Assembly: GCA_003550305.1 (NCBI GenBank)
Contig: QKYT01000319.1
Span: forward strand, 45,951-62,777
Direction of reading: 5' to 3'
From: Glomus cerebriforme
Lineage: Eukaryota > Glomeromycota > Glomeromycetes > Glomerales > Glomeraceae
Length of the DNA stretch: 16,827 bases
The notes under the pieces are model-generated. The model searched no databases. It saw nothing but the letters and a program-made list of their open reading frames with translations, and was not told the origin of the DNA. Of the stretch, positions 1 to 9,780 are shown piece by piece. How positions within the stretch are numbered: the stretch's first letter is position 1; every line of letters begins with the position of its first letter. Made by a program: the position numbers and the translations under genes.

Positions 1-324
1 TCTTAAATATTATTAAGATCAATATAAAGAAGCAGATAAAAAAAAAATTTTAGCAATTTGATGCAATTTATGGTGAGAAAATGGAGGTTTATTCTGAATA
101 TTATTATAATAAATTATGCAAAGACTACAAATTGATATTATGAGCTAATTATAAAAAATTATTAGACCTATTTTTATTTTAATTTGTTTTTGATAATAAT
201 CTACGGACTTTCAGCTTTCAAACAAGCTATTCTGTATACAGATTAGTGNGATCATCATGATGCAGTGACCAATTTTTTAATTCCGGTTTTTTTGTAACAC
301 ACTGTATTTCTTATTGGGGGAATA
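1..324. other. AT-rich flank with no gene recognised
   Basis: This stretch is AT-rich with no open frame worth calling. It contains one ambiguous base (n at 249). A stop (TAA 295-297) lies in frame ahead of the downstream ORF1-like gene, so that gene does not extend far to the left. A G-run at 316-320 (GGGGG) just before the ORF could be near the 5' end of the retroelement, but no target-site duplication was found to fix the boundary. Confidence 0.6.
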
Positions 325-1680
325 GTGAGTAAATTTTATGAAGATATACTGGACGCAAACCTACGAAGTCTTGACGAGGCCCTAGAGGAAATAACTAGGT
401 ACGAAATTACCATCGACGAACTCAAAGCCAAACTTGCTGCGGCTGGTGCGGCGCCCTCTCAGACTATCGGTATATCGCGTACACCAATGTCTTTAACGAA
501 CAAACAAAAGGAATGGCACTTGCCAATTACGGCAACATCTCACGGATTGACATCAATAATAAACACCAATGACAAACCGTTGAATACGCTGATCGTTATA
601 CAGGATGATCCTCACATTCCACAATCACAAGAGATACCGCTTCAGGAGGACGATCACATGGAGATAGAGAAAACGATTTCCAAATCCGTCCCTTCACCAC
701 CTGAATCTACTTCACAGAAACAAACAAAGTCCACTCAGAAAGCAGATGACTCTGCAAAACCTCCAAAGTCTTCTAAAAAGGCTAAGAAGGAGCGTCCTCC
801 TCACATCATCACAGGATTCACGATCTTGCCTAAATTACAACCAAACGTGCGTGATGTTATGTTATACGACATTCCGGGTAAATGGAATGCCGAGAAAATA
901 ACAGAGGAGGTAAACAAACATTTAGGTTCTCTTGTGAAAGCCACCCTATCGAAACAAGGCAAATACACCTGTGTAAGGGCCACAATAGTGCTGAGAACTT
1001 CAGTGCTCAATGTATTTGAAGAAGGTCAATGGCAAATATTATTAGGCAACACCCTTGTCAGATGGTTCCCGGCGGACTGGTCTTTGGTACAACGAAAACA
1101 AAGAACGGTCTTCCAAGCCGTATTAACTGACTTTGGCGAAGGCTTTGAAGAACATCTTATTTTCCAGGATGTGGAATTTATGAGCCATCATCGCCTGGCC
1201 GCTATCAAACTGGTGAAAGATCCCAAAGGTAAACACAAATTAATAGGGTTCTTCCGAACCTCAGACGATCTTAACCACGCTTGTCAAGCAGAATTTAAGA
1301 TCCACGAACTCGTCGTCAAATGGAAGATAGACAAAGTTGGGAAGAAAACGTCTGACCCCGCTTACCTATCGGCTAAATTTTCCTCTTCGAAGAACAAAAG
1401 ACCAGACTACAAGCATACAGAATTTGCTAGGTCATCCTCTAAAAAATCCTCCGCTGGAAAGAAAAATGCAAAACGCACTGCAAATGATCAGAAATATGTA
1501 CATATTGAAAAGTCGTTAGATCGTTTATCCAGAATGGTAACAGATTTGCGTTCGCACTTTGAATACCTCGGTGGCATCCCCCCTTACCTGGCTTATGACA
1601 ATAAGTTTCACAAGATTACGAAAGGAAAATACCAATCACTCGTCCCAAATGTTTTAGGTTCCAATAATAAAGGTGCCTGA
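325..1680 (+). CDS. LINE ORF1-like nucleic-acid-binding protein, 451 codons, GTG at apparent start
   Basis: I read this as the ORF1 protein of a non-LTR retrotransposon, a likely RNA-binding partner of the element transcript. Residues 8-40 are heptad-like and could form a short coiled coil. Residues 115-160 are Ser/Lys/Pro-rich. Residues 177-250 (from DVMLYDIP to LVRWFP) and 264-335 (from FQAVLTDF to LVVKWK) each fit a beta-alpha-beta-beta-alpha-beta RRM-like pattern. Residues 350-390 are a basic Ser/Lys tract and 395-415 are helical. No CCHC zinc knuckle is visible. The frame begins with GTG, and an upstream TAA at 295-297 leaves no in-frame ATG before it. The first in-frame ATG is at 487 (residue 55), which would remove the coiled coil. 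Either the original ATG mutated to GTG, or a start lies across a splice site or a 5' truncation. Base composition is richer in GC than the flanks. Family assignment rests on fold pattern and context. Confidence 0.65.
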   Translation: MSKFYEDILDANLRSLDEALEEITRYEITIDELKAKLAAAGAAPSQTIGISRTPMSLTNKQKEWHLPITATSHGLTSIINTNDKPLNTLIVIQDDPHIPQSQEIPLQEDDHMEIEKTISKSVPSPPESTSQKQTKSTQKADDSAKPPKSSKKAKKERPPHIITGFTILPKLQPNVRDVMLYDIPGKWNAEKITEEVNKHLGSLVKATLSKQGKYTCVRATIVLRTSVLNVFEEGQWQILLGNTLVRWFPADWSLVQRKQRTVFQAVLTDFGEGFEEHLIFQDVEFMSHHRLAAIKLVKDPKGKHKLIGFFRTSDDLNHACQAEFKIHELVVKWKIDKVGKKTSDPAYLSAKFSSSKNKRPDYKHTEFARSSSKKSSAGKKNAKRTANDQKYVHIEKSLDRLSRMVTDLRSHFEYLGGIPPYLAYDNKFHKITKGKYQSLVPNVLGSNNKGA

Positions 1681-1995
1681 TCTGACTTAGGTCTGTCCAT
1701 TTGGGGCAGGTACGCCCGATCCGCGCACTTGTACTAGGGTAGATAAATGGTCTTTACCTGGAGGAATAGATAGGGTTACAGTTTAGTCTAAAATTTTTCT
1801 TTTCCAGCTTCTTTCCACCTTGCGGACGTGTCAGAACATGCAGTACTTTTACCGTTAAGGCTCGGGAGTGTGCGGCGCGCTTTTTATACTTATAGGATTT
1901 TTATTTTATTTCTTTTTTTTTAGTTTTTTGGTTTGTTTCCCCTTTAGTTTAGTTTTCCCAGTACGTTATTTTTCTAGTTTTTTCCGTAGCTTGTC

Positions 1996-2033
1996 CAGTT
2001 CACCCATTGGGTATACCCTCTGGGGGGGCTCAG
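1996..2033 (+). promoter_or_regulatory. Conserved LINE 3'-end block (copy 1), possible RT recognition hairpin
   Basis: CAGTTCACC (1996-2004) is followed by the perfect palindrome GGGTATACCC (2009-2018) and GGCTCAG (2027-2033). The same order, CAGTTCACC then a small hairpin then GGCTCAG, occurs at 6516-6542 in the neighbouring LINE fragment at a similar distance from its A-rich tail. A structured 3' end used for template recognition is known for several LINE clades. That role here is inference. Confidence 0.5.
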
Positions 2034-2071
2034 TCACTCACTCATGTATTTGTGTATTTGTGTATTGCTTT

Positions 2072-2077
2072 AATAAA
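2072..2077 (+). terminator. Polyadenylation signal AATAAA
   Basis: A canonical AATAAA hexamer lies 45 nt before the start of the A tail at 2122. The spacing is a little long but plausible for cleavage just after the CATTACAAT sequence. Confidence 0.6.
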
Positions 2078-2119
2078 GTTTCTGCCAATGTCACGTGAGT
2101 GGCGAAATCAGGCATTACA

Positions 2120-3156
<1,037 letters not shown>

Positions 3157-3196
3157 CTACTAACAATTACTCCAAAATCAAAGAATACCTAAATCA

Positions 3197-4183
3197 ATGA
3201 TTACTTTGATACAAAATATTATATCTCAAGCAACTGAATCTTATAATTTACAGCAAATCAACAAATTCATCAATATTCGTAATGATGACCTCAAATATAA
3301 CCAAAGAAAGATGATTAACTCTATCCTCAATCGAAAACCTAAACAAATAATTTTAGATCGCTTACTTATAACAAATAAAGACTCCACGGAAGAACTTACT
3401 TTAGACCCAAACACGATAGAAACAAATGTAATCAATCATTTTTAACATATCGGATCTGACCCTAATCATCAACAAAAGGTGTACAACAATTTAACAGACC
3501 TACCTAGTGATTGGCAATCACTTTACGAACCCAAATTGACAATACAAACCACATGGTTTGACCCATTAACCCTACCCATTACTAAAACAGAATTATATCA
3601 AACAATTTCTCAATTACCTACAAACAAAGCAGGACCATCAAACATCAAATATGAAGACATTATTCATTTGGACGACCACTCAAAACTATTCCTTTTGGAA
3701 TTCTTCAATATTATTTTACATTACACCACTTTCCCGAAAGAATGGACAGAAGCCTTACTCTTCCCAATTCCCAAACCGAAAGACTGGTACTGTGACATAA
3801 ACAATATCCGTCCCATTGTACTTCTCGAAACACCACGTAAACTACTAGTCAAAATATTAACGAATCGATTAAACTCTATATTATCAAAACACCCAATATT
3901 GGAATTCAACAATCAAGCTGGATTACTAGGTCATTCAACACTTGAACCAACATTACACATAAAACACATCATTGAACACCATAACCTGAAAGGAAAAAAA
4001 CCACTCTGGATAGAACTTCAAGATCTTTCCAAAGCATACGACAGAGTTGACACCAACCTTCTCAAACTTGCCATGTTACGCTTACATATCCCCCTCCACT
4101 TCACTAACAACATCATTAAATTATTCAGTGACCGTAGCAACTGTATAATATTACACCAAAGTCTATTAAAAGTTGGAAATTAA
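3197..4183 (+). pseudogene. LINE reverse transcriptase fragment, truncated after motif A
   Basis: This is one frame with a single internal TAA (3443-3445); the two halves read continuously otherwise. Recognisable RT blocks are KAGPSNIKYE (about 3628-3657), FPKEWTEALLFPIPK followed by RPIVLLETPRK (about 3733-3840), NQAGLLGHSTLEP (about 3910-3950), and motif A with the catalytic Asp in LQDLSKAYDRVD (about 4017-4052). After DRSNCIILHQ the frame ends at 4183. The segment that should carry motif B and the YADD motif C is absent from all frames before the next block, so this copy cannot encode an active RT. The internal TAA can be explained by a single CAA to TAA change. Confidence 0.85.
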
Positions 4184-4191
4184 GATCATTA

Positions 4192-5016
4192 ATGTTTGAA
4201 GACAAATTAGTCAACCCAGACGGATTATACGTGAAAGAATGGAAAGACATCAACCGCAATCCAAACAATCATTCGGAAAAATTACCTGGCAGACAACCAC
4301 AATGGTATCAGAAATACGTAAACAATAACACAGTCAGCCTAAACAAAAAACTATTATCCCCAATCCACATTACCTTTACACACCTACTCTCTCATAAACC
4401 GCCAAAACCATCTATGGACTATTATTACAGGCCCGTCAATGAATGGACGACCCACTGGCATGCACCCACGTCTTCTGCAATTTTTGGTAAAACAGTAGAA
4501 CCTAGCATTTCCTATATCGAACATTAGATCCATAATCCCCCGAACTCTTTCTCACAATTTGGCACTCCCAAAAAATATCCGCCAATACTAACGCCCTGTC
4601 AAGAATGCTCTCTACACACACCCTATTATCAAGATATACGTCCAAAATGTATCATTATAGTTTCCACTTTACATTTACATCGTGTATTGACACGAAACCA
4701 AAATTACATTAGAAGCAACCTTCCTCCTATCCCTTTCAAAAAATTCATCATACTCACCTCTCCTATTCATGCACTAAAAGTACACATATATAATAATTAT
4801 ATCCAATCGATAGGCTTACCGGTCAATGCACTCAAAGTTGTTACTGACTCTCCAAATGTTCACAACATCGCTTCAACATTTAATACCCAATTATCATTAA
4901 TTACCGTACTATTACTAGGATGCCAAACATCCATTGACCGTTTAATCGAAATCAAGCTACATTTCAGTACCAGAGTAAATCTGGTATTCTATACGGATGG
5001 TTCCGTTTTAACTTAG
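4192..5016 (+). pseudogene. LINE ORF2 fragment: RT-to-RNase H linker and RNase H start
   Basis: One frame with a single TAG (4525-4527) runs from after the RT deletion to TAG at 5014-5016. The linker contains CQEC plus a later Cys in CQECSLHTPYYQDIRPKC (about 4597-4650), a Cys cluster of unknown role. The end of the segment, NLVFYTDGSV, holds the first catalytic Asp of an RNase H fold (TDGS). The frame then shifts within the RNase H. The junction with the RT fragment is in a different frame, which marks the edge of the deletion. Confidence 0.7.
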
Positions 5017-5400
5017 GAACGCCATTATGCAACTCCAGGCTAGGTTGGCTCGAGGTCGCTGATAATTTGAACGTCACATCCCTTAAATCCAAATTAGTGT
5101 ACCACGCTTTCTCAACACGAGCAGAAACGATGCTATATTCACAGCTCTATTAACTACTCCTGAATCGTCATCGGTCACCATTTTCACCGATTCACAATGT
5201 TGCATCTCAACATACAATAGAATAATTAATCCGCTTACATCATTACGACGTTTACAAAAAATCCCAATTTCTTAATCTGGCAAGCGATTAAATATGTCAT
5301 CTCCCACAACAAATTAACGTTAACTTTACAAAAAGTTACTTTTACAATGACGCCGCGGACGCGTTAGCGAAGGAAGGCGCTTCCTTATCAAACGATTTAC
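5017..5400 (+). pseudogene. LINE RNase H domain, split over frames
   Basis: The domain continues in three successive frames. NLGTPLCNS leading to GWLEV and STRAE (about 5008-5130) carries the second acidic residue. SVTIFTDSQC (about 5174-5203) carries the third. YNDAADALAKEGA (about 5343-5381) carries the fourth block. All four acidic positions of an RNase H1-like active site are thus still readable, but frameshifts near 5010, 5130-5150 and 5270-5340 and stops break the protein. No functional enzyme can be made from this copy. Confidence 0.7.
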
Positions 5401-6416
5401 ACTTAAATTTCAGGCATATTCTTAACCAAAAAGCCACTCTTACTTGGCTCAACATAGGACCTCTAGAACGCCCTGCCCGCAAATGGGCAACGGATATTAT
5501 TTCTTATAAATTTTTTAACACTTTTATTAATGCTCCCCATATTTCTTCATTATTATCTAAATGAAGTCAAATCCCTATTGATTTTACCCTTACCAAACAT
5601 TGGATCAATTACAACCCTTTCTCTTCCATCACGTCAACGGAATTAAGTTCCTATATTGCATATAAAATCAAATCTTTAAATTTCTTACTCCCCACATGTG
5701 ATTTATTACAACGAAATGTGCCTAATATTTACCTAAAATCCCCTATTCCGTGTCCTTCTTGCAAAACCACATGGGACTCAAATCAACATATTATTTCTTG
5801 CCCTCAATACGCCAATTTTGTTAATGATTTGCTAATATCTCACGAAAAGTCTTTATCTCTTTTTCTTTATGACCTTCAACCCACTTCTGGCTTTATCCCA
5901 GCTGACAAAATTATGAAATGGGTCTCAGCTTTACCAATTTTCGAGGCCAACTGATCAGCACCCACTACGGACAATTTAGATCTAATTTTGCTCTCTCATC
6001 AACTGATCCCAAAAAGTTTCGATGATTTATTCTCAAAAATTTTCCCGAAGAAAAAACCTCGTTGCACTCACCTAATTGATTTTCTTCATCATCTTCTATT
6101 GGATCTCAGGAAAATAACCTGGCTGGCTCATTGTGATGCTCGCGTTGAATGGGAAAAATCTCTCAAGATCCTGCAACGCTCGAAATGTCCACGCCAACGC
6201 GTGCCAAATTCTAACCTTACTTCAAGATCGCGTAAGGCTACCGACCGTACTGATACTACAATTCATAACTTTAATAGAAATTTTGATTCATCTTTGTGGC
6301 TTATTTGGACCTCTTCAAATTTTCTGCATTCAGGATCATGGACACATCATAGATCTATTTCTTTACAATACCCTACTTATAGAACTTTTCTTCTTTTATT
6401 TCTGCATGTAATATAA
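5337..6416 (+). pseudogene. LINE ORF2 C-terminus with zinc-knuckle-like motif
   Basis: One frame runs from the last RNase H block to TAA at 6414-6416 with two in-frame TGA codons (5562-5564 and 5952-5954). The motif CPSC followed by H and C (CX2CX8HX3C, about 5751-5801) matches the Cys/His cluster seen at the C-terminus of many LINE ORF2 proteins. After 5988 the sequence reads FDDLFSKIFPKKKPR and WLAHCDARVEWE (about 6116-6155), a plausible C-terminal tail. Beyond about 6160 the frame may have shifted again, so the true end of the ancestral protein is uncertain. Confidence 0.7.
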
Positions 6417-6672
6417 ATTTAATAGTTCATCCCCTTCTATCAAATGACCCTATTTTAGTTGATTTTATGTAGACTAATGGAGTGGTTTTACCTAAATTTT
6501 TCGTTTAGGCGTAGACAGTTCACCTCTTTGAGGGAGGCTCAGCTACTTTTTTCTGTAATTCTATGTATAGTTTTTTACTAGACTTGTTACTATTATAATC
6601 TGTAGCAAATCCGCGTCATCGTAAAATAAAATAAATAAAATAAAAATAAATTCCTAAAAAAAAAAAGAAAAA
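6417..6672 (+). other. 3' UTR and A-rich 3' end of the decayed LINE
   Basis: This is non-coding. The shared 3' block lies at 6516-6542. The end is GCAAATCCGCGTCATCG followed by AAATA-type repeats and an A-run (6656-6666, then 6668-6672). It resembles the end of the upstream element (GCGAAATCAGGCATTACAAT then A), which supports a common origin of the two 3' ends. The exact boundary between element and flank is unclear because the tail is degraded. Confidence 0.6.
6516..6542 (+). promoter_or_regulatory. Conserved LINE 3'-end block (copy 2)
   Basis: CAGTTCACC (6516-6524) leads into a small hairpin, CCTC (6523-6526), TTT loop, GAGG (6530-6533), and then GGCTCAG (6536-6542). Compare 1996-2033. 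The flanking words are conserved while the inner hairpin sequence differs. That is the pattern expected if the structure rather than the sequence were selected, but two copies cannot prove it. Confidence 0.5.
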
Positions 6673-7477
6673 TCCAGTTTCTGGGTCAATACTATGAGAA
6701 CTAATTTATTAATTTTGTGTCATCTTAGAATAAACTTATTTTAAAAAATATTATTATCATATTAATTTGCTAAAGTTAATTTTAAATATTATTTATTCTT
6801 TGACATTTAAATAATAATAAGCTAAATAAATAAAAAAATTTGTTCATACCCGCTGTATAGATAATCTTTTAATTGTGTAACATGTGACAGTCTGTGCCTG
6901 ATTTATTCCATATTTTTTTTGTTCTATTTTAGGTTTAGGTGAAATGAAATGGCATACTGCCAAACTGGTAGGTGGTGTGATTATTAATAGTTTTTTATAT
7001 AATTTTTTTTTTTGTAATTGAGATAATTTTTTATGAAACTTTATTTTTTTCATTTTGTTTTATAGTAAAGTCTTTCACAGTATTTAATAACATAAATTGT
7101 AAACATAATTTATATCATTTTAATATATCCAATATTTTTTTTTACTTGACATTGATATCTATAAATTTCTAATTACGAACAAATAAATATTGATACCATA
7201 TAGAATCTTTTGTTTTAGCGCTAGTATGGTACGAATTTGCGTACTGTACTTATTCTATATATAAGCCGGTATGGTACGGCTCAGTTCAATTTCGGATGGT
7301 TGATCATCCATACCGTACCGATTTGCGAATTCATACTTCAAATTAATCTAATAAACTGCAGTGATTTAATTTAAAGGATGATCTGCAGTACTACTATACA
7401 TTTAAATAAATATGAATAATTCGAATAAATTTTTTTAATTTTTGCTTTTCCTGTGATAAATTATTTTATTATTTATA
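6673..7477. other. Intergenic AT-rich DNA upstream of the kinase gene
   Basis: No convincing gene. It contains T-rich and A-rich runs and an inverted-repeat cluster at 7223-7337, about 140 bp before the kinase start codon. A small minus-strand frame at 6844-7053 is not supported by any family or codon evidence. Confidence 0.5.
7223..7337. repeat. Cluster of inverted repeats built from GGTATGG/GGTACGG words
   Basis: AGTATGGTACGAATTTGCG (7223-7241) on the left is mirrored imperfectly by the right end, whose reverse complement starts AGTATGAATTCGCAAAT (7337 leftward). Inside, GGTATGG (7268-7274) pairs with CCATACC (7308-7314), and GGTACGG (7273-7279) pairs with CCGTACC (7313-7319). The block is more GC-rich than its surroundings. 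It could be a small foldback or MITE-like element, or a regulatory palindrome. No target-site duplication was found. Confidence 0.5.
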
Positions 7478-7717
7478 ATGTTTGATAACACTACCGAAGA
7501 ACAATCCATCAATGATTCAAATGTTTGGATTGAAGAAGCTATTTTTAAGAAACAAATAAAATATTATGATTATAAACATTTTTATAATATTGAAAAAATT
7601 GGCATTGTTTCATTTGAGAAAATTTATTGTGTAAATTGGAAAAATTCAGAAAAATATTTGATGTTAAAATCTTTTTTGAATTTTGATAATGCCATTGTAA
7701 AAGAAATCATACATGAG

Positions 7718-7803
7718 GTAATTTACCAAATATAATATTATATTGTATTGTATTGTATTTTTTTTTATTTTTGCTATATATATAAAAACATTTGTCAATT
7801 TAG
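7718..7803 (+). other. Intron 1 of kinase gene (86 nt)
   Basis: GTAATT donor after codon 80, and TTTAG acceptor at 7799-7803. It is AT-rich and contains three TATTG repeats. Removing it joins ...IIHE to LELLCELDCHEN in frame (phase 0), which restores the expected kinase N-lobe. Confidence 0.8.
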
Positions 7804-7870
7804 CTGGAACTTTTATGTGAACTTGATTGTCATGAAAATGTTCTTCGTTTACATGGGATAACAAGCAAAG

Positions 7871-7939
7871 GTATATAATATTTTAAGCTCTATTTAATAT
7901 GAATGTATCGATTAATAGAATTTTTTTTTTAATAATTAG
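7871..7939 (+). other. Intron 2 of kinase gene (69 nt)
   Basis: GTATAT donor after one base of a codon and ATTAG acceptor. Splicing gives ITSKESKNGKLKKYLLVMEYADD, the kinase hinge region (phase 1). Confidence 0.8.
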
Positions 7940-8124
7940 AAAGTAAAAATGGTAAATTAAAGAAATACTTATTAGTTATGGAGTATGCTGATGATAATAC
8001 TCTTCAAAACTATTTAAAAGAAAACTATGTAAACCTTACTTGGGAAGATAAATATAAATTAGCCTATCAATTAGCATGTGCTGTATCATGTTTGCATGAT
8101 AAAGGAATTGCACATTGTGATTTG

Positions 8125-8200
8125 GTAATTTATTTATTTCGTTAAATTTAATTGTGATTTATAATAATTTTAAATTTTCTTACATTTTATTTTATAATAG
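8125..8200 (+). other. Intron 3 of kinase gene (76 nt)
   Basis: GTAATT donor and AATAG acceptor. It splits the catalytic loop exactly between Leu164 and His165 (HCDL | HSDN), phase 0. Confidence 0.85.
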
Positions 8201-8546
8201 CACTCTGATAATATATTTGTTCATCAAAATACTATCAAATTAGCCGACTTTGGTTTAGCAAAAAGAATTAGAGATGCGAATAAACAACAGTCAGACTTAT
8301 TTGGTACGATTCCTTATATTGATCCAAAAAAGTTTGTTGATACCAGTAATCATTTAATACAACCATACATATTAAATAAAACGAGTGATGTATACAGTCT
8401 TGGAGTTCTTTTATGGGAAATATCAAGTGGTCGACCACCTTTTAAAGATAAATCATTTGATGTTAATTTAATTACACAAATTTTACAAGGTTACAGAGAA
8501 TCAATAATTTCAAATACTTTTACAGATTATTCTAATCTTTATATTG

Positions 8547-8633
8547 GTAAGTATAATTTTGAATTCAATTTAATTCTAATTTATATTATCATTATCTTAA
8601 TTTACATTAAATATTATTTTACATTTTATTTAG
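8547..8633 (+). other. Intron 4 of kinase gene (87 nt)
   Basis: GTAAGT donor is the best consensus of the four, with TTTAG acceptor. Splicing (phase 1) gives YIECWNG, the expected start of the last kinase subdomain, but the frame then runs out of register with the downstream EPDNRP. This shows that the fault lies in the exon, not in the splice site. Confidence 0.75.
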
Positions 8634-8958
8634 AATGTTGGAATGGGAACCAGATAATAGACCAATTATGAATCAAGTAGTTACGAGATTAAAAGAAATG
8701 TTTATAAAAGTTCAATATAATTCAATTTCTCAGAATTTTTGTAATCTGAATATAAATGAAATAGAACCTACAATTCAAAATATTAATGAAAATATATTTG
8801 AAGAAGATTTAAGTTTTTTAATTGATGAATTAGTTTATCTTGCTTTTAAAGATCTAAATAAAGGAAAAGAAGAATCTGAAAGAAAACAACTTATTCTTAT
8901 CTATATTAATAATCATAAAATGAATTTAAACGAAATCTATAATTGGCTTATAAATAAT

Positions 8959-9670
8959 CAAAATAATTCAAATTCTATTTATTTACTTGGTTATTTTAAT
9001 TATCATGGAATAGAAACTAACATCAACAAGAAACTAGCATTTGAATTATATCAAAAAGCAACAGAATTTGAAAATGATATAGCTCAATTAGATCTTGCTA
9101 TTATGTCTATTATGTATATGGATGGAATAGGTGTTGATGTGGATATTGATAAAGCTTTTGAATTATTGAAAAAATTATCAGAAGAAGAAAATCCAACTGC
9201 AACAAATTTATTAGGTTATTGTTATAGAAATGGAATTGGAACTGATATAGATTTTCAAAAGGCATTTGAATTATATCAAAAAGCAGAAATTTAGAAAATT
9301 TAAATGGAATAAATAATTTAGGATTTTGTTATGAAAATGGAATCGGAACCAATATTAATATGCAAATTGCATTTGAATTATACTGTATCAAAAAGCAGCA
9401 GATTTAGAAAATTTGAATGGAATGAATAATTTAGAAACTTGTTATGATTATGGAATAGGAACTGATGTTAACAAACAAAAAGCATTTGAATTATACCAAA
9501 AGGCAGCAGATTTGGGACATGATATAGCTCAATATAATCTTGCCTCAATGTATAAAAATGGAGTGATAGTTGAAAAAAATATTAACCAAGCAATTTATTG
9601 GTATAAAAAATCTGCTGAACAAGAATATGAACATGCTCAAGAAGAATTGAATAAACTTTTAAATGAATAA
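8959..9670 (+). repeat. Array of about six Sel1-like repeats (kinase gene)
   Basis: Repeat units of about 35 codons follow the pattern LLGYCYxNGIGTD-x-KAFELYQKA. Units start near 8968, 9074, 9193, 9302, 9413 and 9515. The second carries a 9-nt tandem duplication (CTATTATGT twice, 9098-9115) that adds three residues compared with the downstream paralogue. Units 4 and 5 are close copies of each other (NLNGINNLGF and NLNGMNNLET) and point to a recent unit duplication. Confidence 0.75.
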
Positions 9671-9780
9671 ATTATATTTGTATTTCTTTAAGTACACTTA
9701 ATTTAACACTTTTATTCTTAAATTTCAATAGTTACAGTTTCATTAAAAAAATCGTGATTGTTAGTTTAAAATATTTAATG
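9662..9780 (+). repeat. 3' flank duplicated downstream of the second Sel1 gene (copy 1)
   Basis: The sequence after the stop codon (for example TATTTCTTTAAGTACACT and TTATTCTTAAATTTCAATAG) recurs after the Sel1 gene at 12053-12170 with few differences. The duplication therefore included the 3' flank and was made at the DNA level. Confidence 0.85.

Larger units (their letters stand above)
7478..9670 (+). pseudogene. TKL-type protein kinase with C-terminal Sel1 repeats, frame-disrupted
   Basis: Five exons are inferred: 7478-7717, 7804-7870, 7940-8124, 8201-8546 and 8634-9670. Conceptual residues: MFDN start; degenerate glycine loop 42-47 (GIVSFE instead of GxGxxG); conserved Lys64 (LMLKSF); catalytic loop 161-168 read as HCDLHSDN, with Cys in place of the Arg of HRD but Asp163 and Asn168 kept; DFG 180-182; IPYIDP in place of APE; then SDVYSLGVLLWE and DNRP of the C-lobe. 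After the kinase come about six Sel1-like repeats, a solenoid used for protein contacts. Three disruptions are seen: loss of one base near 8645-8647, loss of one base near 9285, and a 5-nt gain near 9383-9387. Splicing at the visible sites leads to a stop within 40 nt in exon 5. This could be a recent pseudogene or could include sequencing errors. Kinase-Sel1 fusions are, from memory, greatly expanded in Rhizophagus. The sequence gives no substrate. Confidence 0.75.

Noticed and set aside
801..1010. Minus-strand 69-codon frame inside the ORF1-like gene
   Set aside because: It lies fully within the better supported + strand ORF and shows no family features.
1337..1519. Second + frame inside the ORF1-like gene
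   Set aside because: Out-of-frame shadow of the basic tract of the 451-codon ORF.
1868..2098. 76-codon hydrophobic frame in the 3' UTR
   Set aside because: It is a Phe/Ser/Leu-rich reading of the T-rich 3' UTR; it lacks a typical start context and homologous content.
6844..7053. Minus-strand 69-codon frame with a few ordinary-looking residues
   Set aside because: The N-terminus is a Lys-rich reading of T-runs and no domain is recognisable; the rest is too short to support.
8547..8634. Alternative splice sites to explain the frame break at the start of exon 5
   Set aside because: No GT or AG in the right phase was found near either end; the expected ECWN is produced by the visible sites, so the fault is the missing base at 8645-8647.
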